From Globisporangium splendens (lineage: Eukaryota > Oomycota > Peronosporomycetes > Pythiales > Pythiaceae): a DNA stretch of 64,000 bases. The notes below the pieces were generated by a model. It was not told the DNA's origin. It made no database searches and saw only the letters and a program-made list of their open reading frames with translations. This document shows, in pieces, positions 53,509 through 64,000 of this stretch (positions within the stretch are counted from its first letter, which is position 1; each line of letters begins with the position of its first letter). The DNA is taken from the NCBI GenBank assembly GCA_006386115.1, contig VFIW01000027.1, forward strand, positions 372,001 to 436,000, written 5' to 3'. Made by a program: the position numbers and the translations under genes.

Positions 53509-54107
53509 TTGTGCCATCATGGTACCGTCGGTTCTTACACATTCGGTCGACGAATGGCCGACCACCACTGCTTCCGCACGCTTGCGGAATTCAAAAGCGA
53601 CATTCGAGTCGCTTTTGAGCCACCAAAGTCGGAATTCCTTGAGATCCGACAGGATAGACGCGACCTTCACGCGTATATCCAACATGCTCGATACATGGTA
53701 CCGAGTGTCGTGTCAGAGCTGATCGACATGGCGACGCAAGTCGCCACATTCATGAAAGGCTTGACGGACGGTCCAGTCAACACCCGGAAACGCTCGAGCA
53801 AGCAATCGCTCTAGCGTTGCAAGAAGACTTCAGCGCGAAGCAAGCACGGCTTCACGCGAACCTCCACCGCGCCGCGCAATTCCGGCACGCGAAGCCCTCT
53901 CCGCGTAATAACGGAGCGGAACCAGTGGATCTCTCATTGGTTCAAACCTCGACGGTTCGAAAGAAAACCGTCGACAAACGCAAGCAGCGTTGCCACCGCT
54001 GCCAGAAACTGGGGCACTTCTCCTACGAGTGCCGAGCGGCGCAGCCCGCTCCTCGCGTTCGAGAAACGCCTCGAACGGCTTCTTCGCGCTCATTGCGCGA
54101 AGAGTAA
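53509..54107 (+). pseudogene. Gag remnant of Gypsy element 1 with zinc knuckle
   Basis: The first frame (FRTLAEFKSDIRVAFEPP... FMKGLTDGPV) carries the end of a Gag domain. A one-base shift near 53776 moves it to PETLEQAIALALQEDFSAKQARL. The knuckle CHRCQKLGHFSYEC (CX2CX4HX4C) lies near 53991-54032. The frame stops at TAA 54105. Most of the N-terminal Gag is gone. Confidence 0.7.
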
Positions 54108-57100
54108 AAAAACGTCAACCACCAGTAGACGCGGGGCGCTCTACTGGCGAATATGCGTCTGGTGTGATCGTGATGCACGAGACGCAAGCCCCCAGCGTGC
54201 ATGACGCGCGCTGTTGGACAACCACGGATGTATCGAGAGATCGACTCATCCAACTTGAGATAACCGCAGAGGGATTTACGACCCCTCTGCGGGGACTGCT
54301 AGACACGGATGCGTCGAACAACTTTATTCCATCGCATGTCGCCCGCGAGCTAGCGAAAGTAATTTCGGAGGAATCACGTTCCTCCGAGTCGAAGATCACC
54401 GTGCTGTTGGCAACAGATACCACCGTCACGACGGAGAAACACGTGACACGGCTTCGTGTCACGCATGATGGACGCCAAATGGAAGGAGACTTCATTTGGC
54501 TGGATTTAGATGACAAGTTCGATGTCATCCTTGGGATGCCATGGCTGAAGAAGTATCAGCCGATCATCGATTGGAATCGACAATCGATTAGATACCCCAC
54601 TACGAAGCGGAAGCAGGCTAACCGCCCGTCGGTGCGCAACGCGCTGGCGGTAAGCGAACATGACGCAAGGGTGTGCGATGGCCCCCTTAGCACGATGCTC
54701 GATGGAGAAGCCGCCCGAAAGTCTAAAGGACAGACTTCGGTTGCTCATCGCTCTGTACAGAAGAGCGATGACGAAGGAAAGGTACCGCCAATGGAGACCT
54801 CTGATCAAGGCTCCTCATGCGAAGTCATCAGTGTCATGGTCACTGATGAGGATGGATCTCATATTCATGAGATGGCGTTAGAAGACCCTCCGAAGGACGC
54901 TTCGGAAGTGGTAACGCTACCCGTCATGAGCCAGAAACGGTTCATGAAAGAACTGCATCGAGGCACCCTCGAGCAGATATGTTACATTGCTCCTAAGGAA
55001 TCGAGCAATGCCGAGTCGGCAGCGCAGAGACACCCACTCGATGAATGTTTCCTTGCGTCGTCATCAGTGATGGACACTGATGTGCTCGACGAGCCAACGA
55101 AGAAGGGACGATTTCAGGCTCAGGGATGGGAATCCCTGAAGGACAGTCCATTCTACGAACTATTGAAGGAGTACGAAGACGTATTCCCAGAAGAAGTTCC
55201 CAGTCGTCTTCCGACAGACAAAGGAGTTCGGCATGAAATTGATCTCAAGCCGGGAACAAAGTACTGCGTCACGAGGCAATGGCCACTGCCTCGAGAGCAA
55301 GTCAAGGTGATCGACGAGTTCTTTAAAGCTCGTCGTAAAGCGGGCCAAGTGCGCGAGTCGAATTCTCCGCACTGCAGTCCCACCTTCTGTGTGAAAAAGG
55401 CCACAGGAGGTTGGAGGATCGTGCATGCGTTCAACGAGTCGAATGCGGCAACAATCCCGGCGCAAACGCCGATACCTCGCAAAGATGTCATCATTGACAG
55501 CATGCAAGGTAGTACTATCTTTAGTACGATCGATATGAGAGATGGTTTTTACCAGATCTTGATGTGTGAGAAGGACATCCCTCTCACGGCTGTCAGCACC
55601 CCGAGTGGGATGCTCTGGGAGTGGCTGGTGATGCCACAGGGGTAGAAGAACGACCCGGCGACGTTTAACCACTGTGTCACGCATCCTCTGCGTTCGGTGC
55701 GCGATTTCGCACCGAGCTATTTTGATGACGTGTTCGTCCACAGCAAGGGTGAGGACGGGAAGACTGACGTCGAAGTGCATCGATTGCATCTTCGACGGAT
55801 ACTGGACTTGATGCGAAAGCACAAGCTCTATGCCAACCTGAAGAAGCGCATCTTCGGGCCGAGCGAGATCCCCGTTCTTGGCTGTTTTGTCGGCAAGAAC
55901 GGTGGGCGCCCTGATCCAGAAAAGACCAAGGCGATTACCGATTGGCCACGGCCAAGGAACACGAAGGATCTCCGCAAGTTCCTTGGTCTCGCGACGTACT
56001 TGCACCAGTACTCGCGCAATTACGCCGCGATCTCGCGACCTCTTTCCCTTCTATTGAAGAAGGATGCGCCTTGGGACTGGACGTCCCAATGCGAAGATAC
56101 CTTCAACACAGTCAAGGAGAGCTTGACTGCGGCGCCGATCCTCGCGATCGCTGATCACGAGCGTCCCTTCCATGTCGTTTGCGATGCAAGCGACTATGCG
56201 ATCGGGTGCGCTCTGGTGCAAACCGGTCGTGAGGGTCGCGAACGCATCGTCTGCTTTCAGTCGCGCCAGCTGAAGCCAGCTGAGCGTAATTATCCGGTGC
56301 ATGGCAAGGAGCTCCTTGCCATGATATATGCACTGGCTAAGTTCCGGATCTATCTCTTAGGAGATAGACCGTCCGTCGTTTACACCGACCATGCGTCCCT
56401 ACACACGGCCGTGAACTCTCCGCGCCTCTCACAGAGGATGGCGAGATGGTTGTAATTCTTCGCGGAGTGCAACTTCCGCGTCGAATACAAGCCAGGCCGC
56501 TTCAACGCCATTGCGGATGCACTTTCACGTCGATCTGACTTCGACCCAAAGGAGGTCATTGAACAAGCTTCGGCGAACGTCATACTGCGTACGACGCCCA
56601 TTTCATCGCTTGTGGCTCAGATCACAAGTGCTTGCGAGCACGATGAGGATGCTCGTGCTCTTATTTCGTTTCTCTCTGATAAGGGTAGTGAGAAACGTAA
56701 GCTGTCAAGCCATCTGCGTGCTCGTGTACATCGTTATCGATTACACGAGGGTGTTCTTTTGTACAGCACCAACGACGATGACGCTCAACGCATCGTCGTT
56801 CCCAATGATGGGGATCTGAAGAGGCAGATCCTCTTCGAGTACCATGACGCACCGTTTGCCGGTCATCTCAGTCGCGAGAAGACTTACGTCTCTCTCGCGC
56901 GCGACTTCTACTGGCTAAAGCAGTACAAGTGGGTACGCATGTGCGTTCGTGCTTGCGGGGTTTGTCAACGCTCGAAGCCTGCACCTTCATCACAGGCTCC
57001 TTTGCATTCGCTTCCAGTACCATCCGAGTGCTGGAAGGCAGTCCCGATGGACTTTGTCTTCGGTCTTCCGCCCGACAACGGACGGAGGACGGGCGTGCTT

Positions 57101-57978
57101 GTGTTCGTCGACCGCTTCAGTAAGATGGTGCATCTTACTGCGGCGTCCGAGCACATCACGGCGGCGCAAACCGCACGCGTGTTTGCTGACGCGGTATTCC
57201 GTCTACACGGAATACCGCAAGAGATTGTGTCGGACCGTGATCCTCGTTTCACGGCCCATTTCTGGACGGAAACGTTCGCCCTTTTGGGTACGAAGTTGTC
57301 CATGTCAACTTCGGACCATCCGGAAACGGACGGCCAGACCGAACGTGTAAACCGCGTAGTTGGCGGAATCACCCGCAGCTACGCGCATGCTTTCCCGAAC
57401 TGGAGTGATTGCCTCCCGTTCGCTGAGTTTGCCATAAACAACTCAATTCACGTATCTACGGGTCACACCCCGATTTGACTACGGGGGGGGGGGGGGGGAT
57501 CCGTAAATATCGTGAATACCGTGAACAGCGCGAAGCTGTTCACTCGAAACCCAAGGAAACGCATGTTGCATCAGCAACAAGCGACAAAGACGAAGCTGTG
57601 AACAAGTTCGTCTTACAGCGTCAAGCTGTGGTCCGCTACATGAGGGACTTGATCGCTGATGCGTTCGATGAACAAAAGCGAAAAGCAGACGCTAAAGGTC
57701 GAAAGAACTTTAGTGAATTCTGTGCGGATGGATTAGTATTGTCGTCAACTGCTGATTTACCTGCACTTGCAGTTTCAAACTACGGCTCAGCCAAACTGGC
57801 GCCGAAGTTCATTGGACAGTTCACAGTCCAACGGGCCAATGGGAATGCATACACGCTCGACACTCCGAGCGTGATGAAGCTTCGCCCTACGTTCTATGTG
57901 GGGCGCTTGAAGCGCTACTTTGTGCGCGGCGACGCTCGACGTTGCCGCGACGGATCTCGTGTTCGGCGAGATCTGTGA
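53990..57978 (+). pseudogene. Gypsy chromovirus pol of element 1 (protease, RT, RNase H, integrase), several stops
   Basis: Order: aspartic protease (LLDTDASNNFI, with Asp replacing the Gly of DTGA), RT (HCSPTFCVKKATGGWRIVHA, then FAPSYFDDVFVHSK), RNase H (HVVCDASDYAIGCAL, YTDHASLH), integrase zinc finger (HDAPFAGHL...CGVCQRS), and core with D, D and E (PMDFVFGL, SDRDPRF, DGQTERVNR). A GPF-like module (APKFIGQFTVQRANGNAYTL) ends it at 57978. In-frame stops lie at 55643-55645, 56453-56455 and 57476-57478. The last is followed by 16 consecutive G (57483-57498). Clearly dead. The protein order and the later chromodomain identify a chromovirus. Confidence 0.9.
57483..57498 (+). repeat. G16 homopolymer within the pol of element 1
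   Basis: Sixteen consecutive G residues where related pol proteins continue after a VNYG-like motif. Possibly slippage, a G-quadruplex, or an assembly/sequencing artefact. Confidence 0.9.
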
Positions 57979-58738
57979 GCAAACCGCAGTAATCGCTCTG
58001 GAGAGTCTGATGGCTCTCCAGGAGGTCGAGATAATCCTCGCGGAGCCGGTCGTGATCCTCTCGGAGACGCTCATGTGCATCAGAGAGTCTCTCCAAGAGC
58101 GACAGCAAGCGCGACAGCAAGCGCTCGGCGCGCTCCGAAGCAGAAACCTGACTCATCAGGATCCAGCGATTCTCCTCACGGAGGCTGACGAAAGCCGCCG
58201 CGTGCTCCCATACTTCGTGAATGAGCTCGCCAACAATTGGTTGAAGCTCCCCGATCGAGGTTGCGAGTCTAGTCACTGACGGTTGGGTTCGAGAAGAACA
58301 AGACGGTCGTTTTTCCGCTGCCTCCACCGTCGCTGGTGGACGCGCAAGGCGAGAAGCGCTGGATCGTGCAAGAGATCCTGGCGCACAAGAGGGTTCCGCG
58401 AGCTCGTGATACTGGTGACTTAGGTCATCAGCATCTAGCTTGTTGGATAGGTTTCCCTCCCGAGTCCTCAATGTGGGAACGAAGGACTCGCTTGCGGGCG
58501 GACGTGCCGGACTTGCTGAGGGAACACGAGTCGCGCATTTCCTCGCTCCGGCGGATTTACCTTCCTCGCTCGAACTAACGTTCGAACCCAAGACACCATA
58601 AATGAGGTCTTTTACGGCGTGAGGTACGACGAAATTCTTGTACCCCTCGAGACCCTCTGGCGAAATACGCTCTGCACCTGGCGTGCAGAACGCACATTCA
58701 AGACACTCAGGCACCCCGTATGGGATGCCTGCACGCAC
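57887..58738 (-). other. Long antisense frame of element 1 with C-terminal coiled coil
   Basis: 283 codons open on the strand opposite to pol, overlapping the integrase-chromodomain linker and the chromodomain. The first codon at 58738 is GTG; a later ATG gives MSQVSASERAERLLS. The C-terminal ~110 residues have strong heptad character (RLLSRLLSLLERLSDAHERL, LREDYLDLLESHQTLQ). It occupies the same place as the antisense frame of element 2. Chance antisense openness of GC-rich coding DNA cannot be excluded. Confidence 0.4.
58307..58578 (+). pseudogene. Chromodomain of Gypsy element 1
   Basis: PPPSLVDAQGEKRWIVQEIL, then HLACWIGFPPESSMWERR, ending at TAA-side 58578. It matches the element 2 chromodomain (GERRWIVESIVDHED, FYKVRWLGYPPDSDTWEPRE). 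Tyr and Trp positions are partly changed (CWIGF for VRWLGY). It is separated from the integrase frame by stops. Confidence 0.75.
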
Positions 58739-58788
58739 ACACTCGAGTGCATGCGATTGAGCTTCCCTCGGAAGGAGTGCCGCTCATA

Positions 58789-58846
58789 GGTGTGTGACAC
58801 ACACAAAGAGCCACCTTGCATGTAATGGCAGCCTTAGACCATTACA
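58789..58846 (-). mobile_element. First 58 bp of the 3' LTR of element 2, truncated
   Basis: Minus strand TGTAATGG...GTCACACACC matches the start of LTR B with few changes, then breaks off at 58789 where element 1 sequence begins. The polypurine tract of element 2 (minus CTTTAAGGGAGGGATGA) is at 58847-58863. Confidence 0.75.
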
Positions 58847-59064
58847 TCATCCCTCCCTTAAAGTTCCATCACGGACTCTACTTCTTTCGGAAGAGGTACC
58901 CGCTCTCACTTTCCAATTGACCATGAAGCGATCAAGCGAAGCGCGAAGAACAGCCCGAGCCGAAGCGGCAGCGGACGACTCCCGGCTTGTACGACATCTC
59001 CGCTATTTGCAAGAAGCGTGGAGGATGTCGATTCTACAAGGAGTTGTTCTCCCTCTGGCGCAAG

Positions 59065-59964
59065 ATGTCCGGCAGCGACGATCCAGGCCAGTCCAGCACA
59101 GCGAAGCTCGAGTCGTGGAAGACGTTTGTCCGACTCGAGAACGAGCATCTTGTCGAGCGTTTGCTAGGGAACCTAGGAGGCACGCTCGAGAACGACCATA
59201 AAGAGCTTGGCTCTCGTCGTTCTAGTGCTCGCAAGAGCACTACAAGCTCTGCTCGTAGCTGTGAACCACGTCGGGAACATCAGACTGAAGAGTCTCTCGA
59301 GGTTCCCACGTGTCTGAGTCCGGTGGATAGCCAAGCCACCGTACTTTGTAGAAGCGCTGACGGTTCAACGACTTCTCTCCTCGACGACGAGTCGATCGGT
59401 CCTCATGATCGACTATCGACTCAACGATCCAACGGCGCTCTCCCTGGTGATCGATCAGAGGAGGTGGGGTTGAACACGAAAACGATTGAGCGACTCTGGA
59501 AGTGGAAGAGTGCTCACCGCGCTCAGATCGAGGCTCTTGAAGTTCGCAACGCGGTACTCGAAGACCGGTGCGAAAGCCTCGAAGACCGGTTGAAGGAGCA
59601 GGAGTCGAAGATCGACTTGCACTTCGATGGTCTTGCCCAGCGTTCGGCAATGGAGTCACGTTTCGAACAGAGGTTCGAGAAGATTCAAGCCGAGCTTGAA
59701 CGACTCCAGAAGGCTGAGAAAGCTCGTGATGCGTATCACGAACGTCTACTGCGCTCTGTGGAAGAGGCAGGGGTTTCTCTTGAGATACTTCGGAAGGAGT
59801 ATCATGGTCGCCTTCTCGCGTTGGAGGCAATAAAGGACGAGTCCTTTGATGTGCTTCAGCGCCTTTATGCCGAGAAGAAGCTCCATGGCGATGAGTTACA
59901 GACTCTTCGCGAGCTGGTGGAGCGACTTCAGGATCAACTTGATCATCCGTCAAGGGCTCTATAG
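59065..59964 (+). other. Long antisense frame of element 2 encoding a coiled-coil protein
   Basis: About 299 codons from ATG 59065 (MSGSDDPGQSS); the frame is open back to 58987. From about residue 150 to the end it is an almost unbroken coiled coil (HRAQIEALEVRNAVLEDRCE, SLEDRLKEQESKIDLH, RFEKIQAELERLQKAE, LQTLRELVERLQDQL). It starts about 200 bp inside the polypurine tract of element 2 and overlaps, on the opposite strand, the linker and chromodomain of pol (59240-59964). The sense linker in that stretch is low complexity, so the antisense frame may be the better conserved of the two. No family recognised. Confidence 0.5.
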
Positions 59965-62900
59965 GGTTCGCTGACCCACTTGGAAGGTAAGGCTTTAGTC
60001 GACCTACGTAGAACGTAGGGTGTAGTCGCATGCGTGTAGGTATGTCTAGCGTGTATGCATCCCCATTGCATTTAACTACCCTGAACGGCCCAATATATCT
60101 TGGCAGAAGTTTCGAACTCCCCAAGTTAGACACTACATGTTCAGGTAAGTTAGCCGTACTAAGCAATACATGATCATTGATCTTATATACTTGCTTGCTC
60201 TTCCTTCCGCTCTTGTCTGCTTGTTCCTTTTGCAGATCCTGAGCCTTCGCGATTGCGTCTCGAACAAACCTCACAACGGCTTGCCTCCTCACAACAAAGT
60301 CATCGACTTGCTGCCCTTCACGACTTGTTAGGTCGTCGAGGGGTTTCATCGAGTCAAAATTCGCTTTCAACTCGGAAGCAGCATTCAGGTCGTAAGACGA
60401 CTTCGGCTTGTTACCATGAGCCGGAGTCCCTCCCCCACTTAAGGTAGAGACCTCACCCATTATGGAAGCAGGCACTCGGGGATGAATGCCATAGTTCACA
60501 TAAAATGGAGAGTGACCTGTCGAGACATGCGTGGAGTTGTTCAACGCAAACTCGGCAAGAGGGAGAAACTCACTCCACTCTTTGAAAGACGTTGCGTAGC
60601 TGCACAACACGTCTTCTAGGACTCGATTCACTCGCTCTGTTTGACCGTCCGTTTCAGGGTGTGCCGCTGTTGACATGGACAACTTGGTGTCCAGAAGTCC
60701 GAACAGTGCACGCCAGAACTTGGACGTGAAACGGGTGTCACGGTCAGACACGATCTCGACTGGTAGTCCGTGTAGACGGAATACGACGTCTACAAAGACC
60801 TTGGCAGTCTTCTCAGCAGAGATCTTGTCCGAAACAGGCGCAAGATGAACCATCTTGCTGAATCGGTCCACAAACACAAGGATACCATTGCGTCCATGTG
60901 TGTCTCTTGGAAGTCCGAATATGAAATCCATACTCACAGACTTCCAACTGTCCTGAGGGACAGGTAATGAACAAAGTGGAGCCTAAGCAGAGCCAGATGG
61001 CTTGACTCTTTGGCACACTTCACAAGTACGCACATACTTGCGCACCCACTTGTACATGTGAGGCCAGTAGTAATCTCGAGACAAGTTGAGAAACGTTTTC
61101 TCACGTCCGAGATGGCCACTCGAAGGACCGTCATGATACTCGTACAAGAGTCGATGACGCAGACCTTCGTCGTTGGGGACAACGATCCTCGCTGGATCCC
61201 CTTCGTCAACCGCATAATACAACAGCTCATTGTGCATGCTGTAACGGTGAACACGCGATCTTGCTCTTGATGGGAGGTTTTGGAGTGCCTTATCTGAGGG
61301 ATTCTTGAAATACTTGATCAGTTCTTGACATGCTTCGTCTTGCTTGTAGCCCTCAGTGATTTCTTCTTGGATTGTGCTTGTCACTCCCGTAGCAATCGCG
61401 TTGACGTCTTCACAGAGTCGGCACGCTCCGTTCGTGTCGTCACTCTTGTTCTTCGGATCATAGCCCGGACGTCTTGACAAAGCGTCAGCAAGTATGTTGG
61501 ACTTGCCGGGCTTGTAGTGTACAACAAAGTTATACTCAGCAAAGAAGGAAAACCATCTTGCCATTCTTTGCGATAGGTGAGGCGTCTTTACAGCTGTCCG
61601 CAGTGATGCGTGATCAGTGTAAATAGCGAACTGCTCCTCACCAAGCAAATAGACTCGGAACTTTGCCAATGCATACTTCATGGCCAAAAGTTCTTTGTCA
61701 TGGACCGGACAGTTCCTTTCTGCGGGCCTGAGTTGTCGTGATTGATACGACACAACTCTTTCTTTGCCCTCATCATCGTGTTGCATCAGTGCACATCCGA
61801 TGGCATGATCGCTCGCATCGCAGACTACATGGAACGGCTTCTCATGATCCGCTAGAGCTAGGACAGGAGCTTCTCTTAAGCTCTTCTTCACTTCAGCAAA
61901 CGCTGCCTGATGTTCCTCAGACCGCTCCCATTCATTGTCCTTTTTCAAGAGACTCGTGAGAGGTTGCACTAATGCTGCGTAGTTGCATGTGTATTTGTGC
62001 AGGTAGTTCGCCAAACCCAACCACTGGCGTAGTTGTTTGACATTCTGAGGAGTAGGCCAATCGTCAATAGCCTTGACTTTCTCAGGATCAGCTCGAACGC
62101 CATTCTTGCCAACAAAGCAACCGAGTACAGGGATCTCAGGGGCGAAGAAGATGCATTTCTTCAAGTCAGCGTATCATTTGTTTTCACGCATAACCTGAAA
62201 AACTTGACGAAGATGTTCAAGATGAACATCAACATCCTTCTTCTTTCCCAAAGCCTTACTATGGACGAAGATATCGTCAAAGTAGCTCGGTGCAAACTCT
62301 CTCAATGGACGAAGTACATTCGTGACCATTCTGTTGAAAGTTGCTGGCGCGTTCTTCAGACCTTGTGGCATTACCGTCCACTCCCACAGCATACCACTAG
62401 GGGTGCTTACTGCTGTAAATGGTACATCGCTCTCACGCATACGAATCTGATAGAATCCATCCTTCAGATCGATCGCGCTAAAGACAGTGCTGCCAACCAT
62501 TCCATCAAGGATCATATCCTTACGTGGAACTGGGGTCTGAGCAGGTATGGTCGCATCATTCAATTTGTTGAATGCATGGACAATACGCCAACCACCTGTG
62601 GCCTTTTTAACACAGAAGGTGGGACTACAGTGCGGAGACTTGCTCTCGCGCACATGGCCAGCCTTCTGTCGCTGCGCGAAGAACTCGTCGATCGCATCGA
62701 CTTGTTCCTTCGGTAGCGGCCATTGCCTTGTGATACAGTACTTCGTTCCCGGAAGTACATCTATCTCGTGACGAATGCCTCTGTCTTGCGGCAATTCGTC
62801 AGGCACTTTGTCTGGGAATATGTCCGCATATTCCTTGACAAGTCCATACACGGGGTTTGTCTTTAGAGCGTCCCACGACTGCTCGTCAAACCTTTCCTTC

Positions 62901-64000
62901 CGTGTCTTCTCATCTAACACTTCCGCAGTGTTGATGACATCGTCGGCAGCTTCATCGACGATCGCACAAATTTGCGAAATTTCGCCTTTCGCCAGGCTAC
63001 GCTTGAGCGTCTTCTTGCTCATCAACGGCAAGGAAATCAATTCTTGAGCCAGACTTGGACGATTTTCAACTTGTACGTGACGCACTATCTGGCTGTCACC
63101 TTCTTCATTGTAGACTGCGACGTTCACATATTCGCTTGAAGTGGCTTGTTTTTCTTTCTTCACTTCATCTTCTGCTTCTCTTGTGTCTTGATCAGGGACG
63201 CTTGCAGATCTTCGTTCTTCTTCGTCGGTCTTCTTGTCTTCTTTCCTTCTGCCAGAGCGGAACCCTTCATCGCTCTTGGCTACAGGAGTAGTCTTTTTCT
63301 GGCGCCTGACTACTCCACCTCCAGTGGTCTTCACGGGCTTGTCATTTGAGTGTGAGGGGCCATCGCACGCCTGACTCTCATTAGACACATCTTCCACAGA
63401 GGTATATGCCCAAATTACCTCTCTTGCTGCCAGGCAGCCGAGGTCTTCGTCGACTTGCTTGTCGACGCTGATCTTCTTCTTCTTCCAGTCAATGCTCGGT
63501 TGGTACCTTCTCAGCCAGGGCATTCCCAGAATCAGATCAAACTTGTCATCGAGGTCGAGTGCTATAAACTCGTCTTCGCCTCGGAAATCATCACATTCGA
63601 TTGCCATACGCAACACGCGCTTAGGCATCGTCACTTTCGATCCATTCGCCAAGCGAACGATCATTTCCTTGTTCGAGATAGGCAGGTCCAAACCTTGCCT
63701 TCTCGCCACTTGTGTGCGGACAAAATTGTTCGACGCACCAGTGTCTACAAGAGCCCGTAGAGGTTCTGAGTAACCATCTACCTTAACCTTGTGGACTATC
63801 AAGGCTGGCTCTTGCTCGACACGCTCACATCTGTTCGCGGAAACTTCATGTGCATTGCGCACATCGGGGCAAGAGTTCTGCGCTTCTGCGACATTCACAG
63901 AACTCTTTGTTCGCCCAGTAGGGAGCCCCGCTCCTACTGGTCGTTCCCGTTTTTTGGCTGTTGGGAACGCTCGAATCGTCGGCCTCTGCCTGGTCGATTC
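59240..64000 (-). pseudogene. Gypsy chromovirus pol of element 2, nearly intact (two in-frame stops), runs off the window
   Basis: One frame from the edge (64000) to 59240, broken only by TGA 62176-62174 and TAG 60985-60983. The protease is LVDTGASNNFV. RT has HCSPTFCVKKATGGWRIVHA, WTVMPQGLKNAPATF and FAPSYFDDIFVHSK. RNase H has HVVCDASDHAIGCALMQ and IYTDHASL. The integrase finger is HDGPSSGHL...CEVCQRV; the core has D, D and E (SMDFIFGL, SDRDTRF, DGQTERVNR). Then come LPRYIGPFRVVKCNGDAYTL, a Ser/Pro/Glu-rich linker of about 190 residues, and a chromodomain (GERRWIVESIVDHED, RWLGYPPDSDTWEPRE). At 62174 the context ENK-stop-YADLKK suggests a former Leu codon. Gag lies beyond the window. This is the youngest-looking element here. 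Confidence 0.92.

Noticed and set aside
54098..54115. A-rich slippery heptamer as a -1 frameshift signal between gag and pol of element 1
   Set aside because: pol is in the -1 frame relative to gag, but the A-rich run lies after the gag stop codon, so it cannot act in the normal way.

Overview
The window looks like oomycete nuclear DNA, probably from the Peronosporales/Pythiales side, although the species cannot be named from sequence alone. The evidence is a START-plus-FYVE-like zinc-finger protein, short GT-AG introns of about 70-101 bp, oomycete-type initiator elements (TCATTYYnCAATTT-like) before several genes, secreted GH7 cellulases without a carbohydrate-binding module, LINE elements with RNase H, and Gypsy chromoviruses. 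No tRNA, rRNA or CRISPR array was recognised.

Layout. (1) 1-14 kb is ordinary gene space: a START/FYVE-like gene cut by the window edge, a short one-TM mitochondrial-type protein, a 43-aa membrane microprotein, a coiled-coil protein gene carrying an in-frame TGA, a DUF4833 gene, and two tail-to-tail paralogous AGC-like kinases with long acidic inserts. (2) 15.6-47 kb is a GH7 cellobiohydrolase cluster of seven genes. GH7-1 stands alone. GH7-2, -3 and -4 lie in a 3,328-bp direct tandem array. GH7-5 and GH7-6 lie in two 2,106-bp near-perfect inverted arms around a LINE remnant. GH7-7 is a shorter-looped paralogue. A secreted beta-propeller lactonase sits inside the cluster. LINE 3' ends with RNase H are scattered through it, and one has split a CTP-dependent lipid/prenol kinase gene. 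(3) 47.8-64 kb is a nest of retroelements beside a broken subtilase: an internally deleted Gypsy inserted in the subtilase gene, a solo LTR and an inverted LTR inside that element, then two chromoviruses facing each other tail to tail.

The main story is concerted evolution of the cellulases. GH7-2 to GH7-6 encode the same mature enzyme, and the few differences seen are silent. GH7-5/6 nevertheless carry the promoter, 5' UTR and signal peptide of the GH7-7 lineage and their own 3' UTR, so the mature coding block appears to have been transferred alone. A second theme is that all three Gypsy elements have a long reading frame antisense to the element just inside the 3' LTR. In two of them it encodes a predicted coiled coil overlapping the integrase-chromodomain linker.
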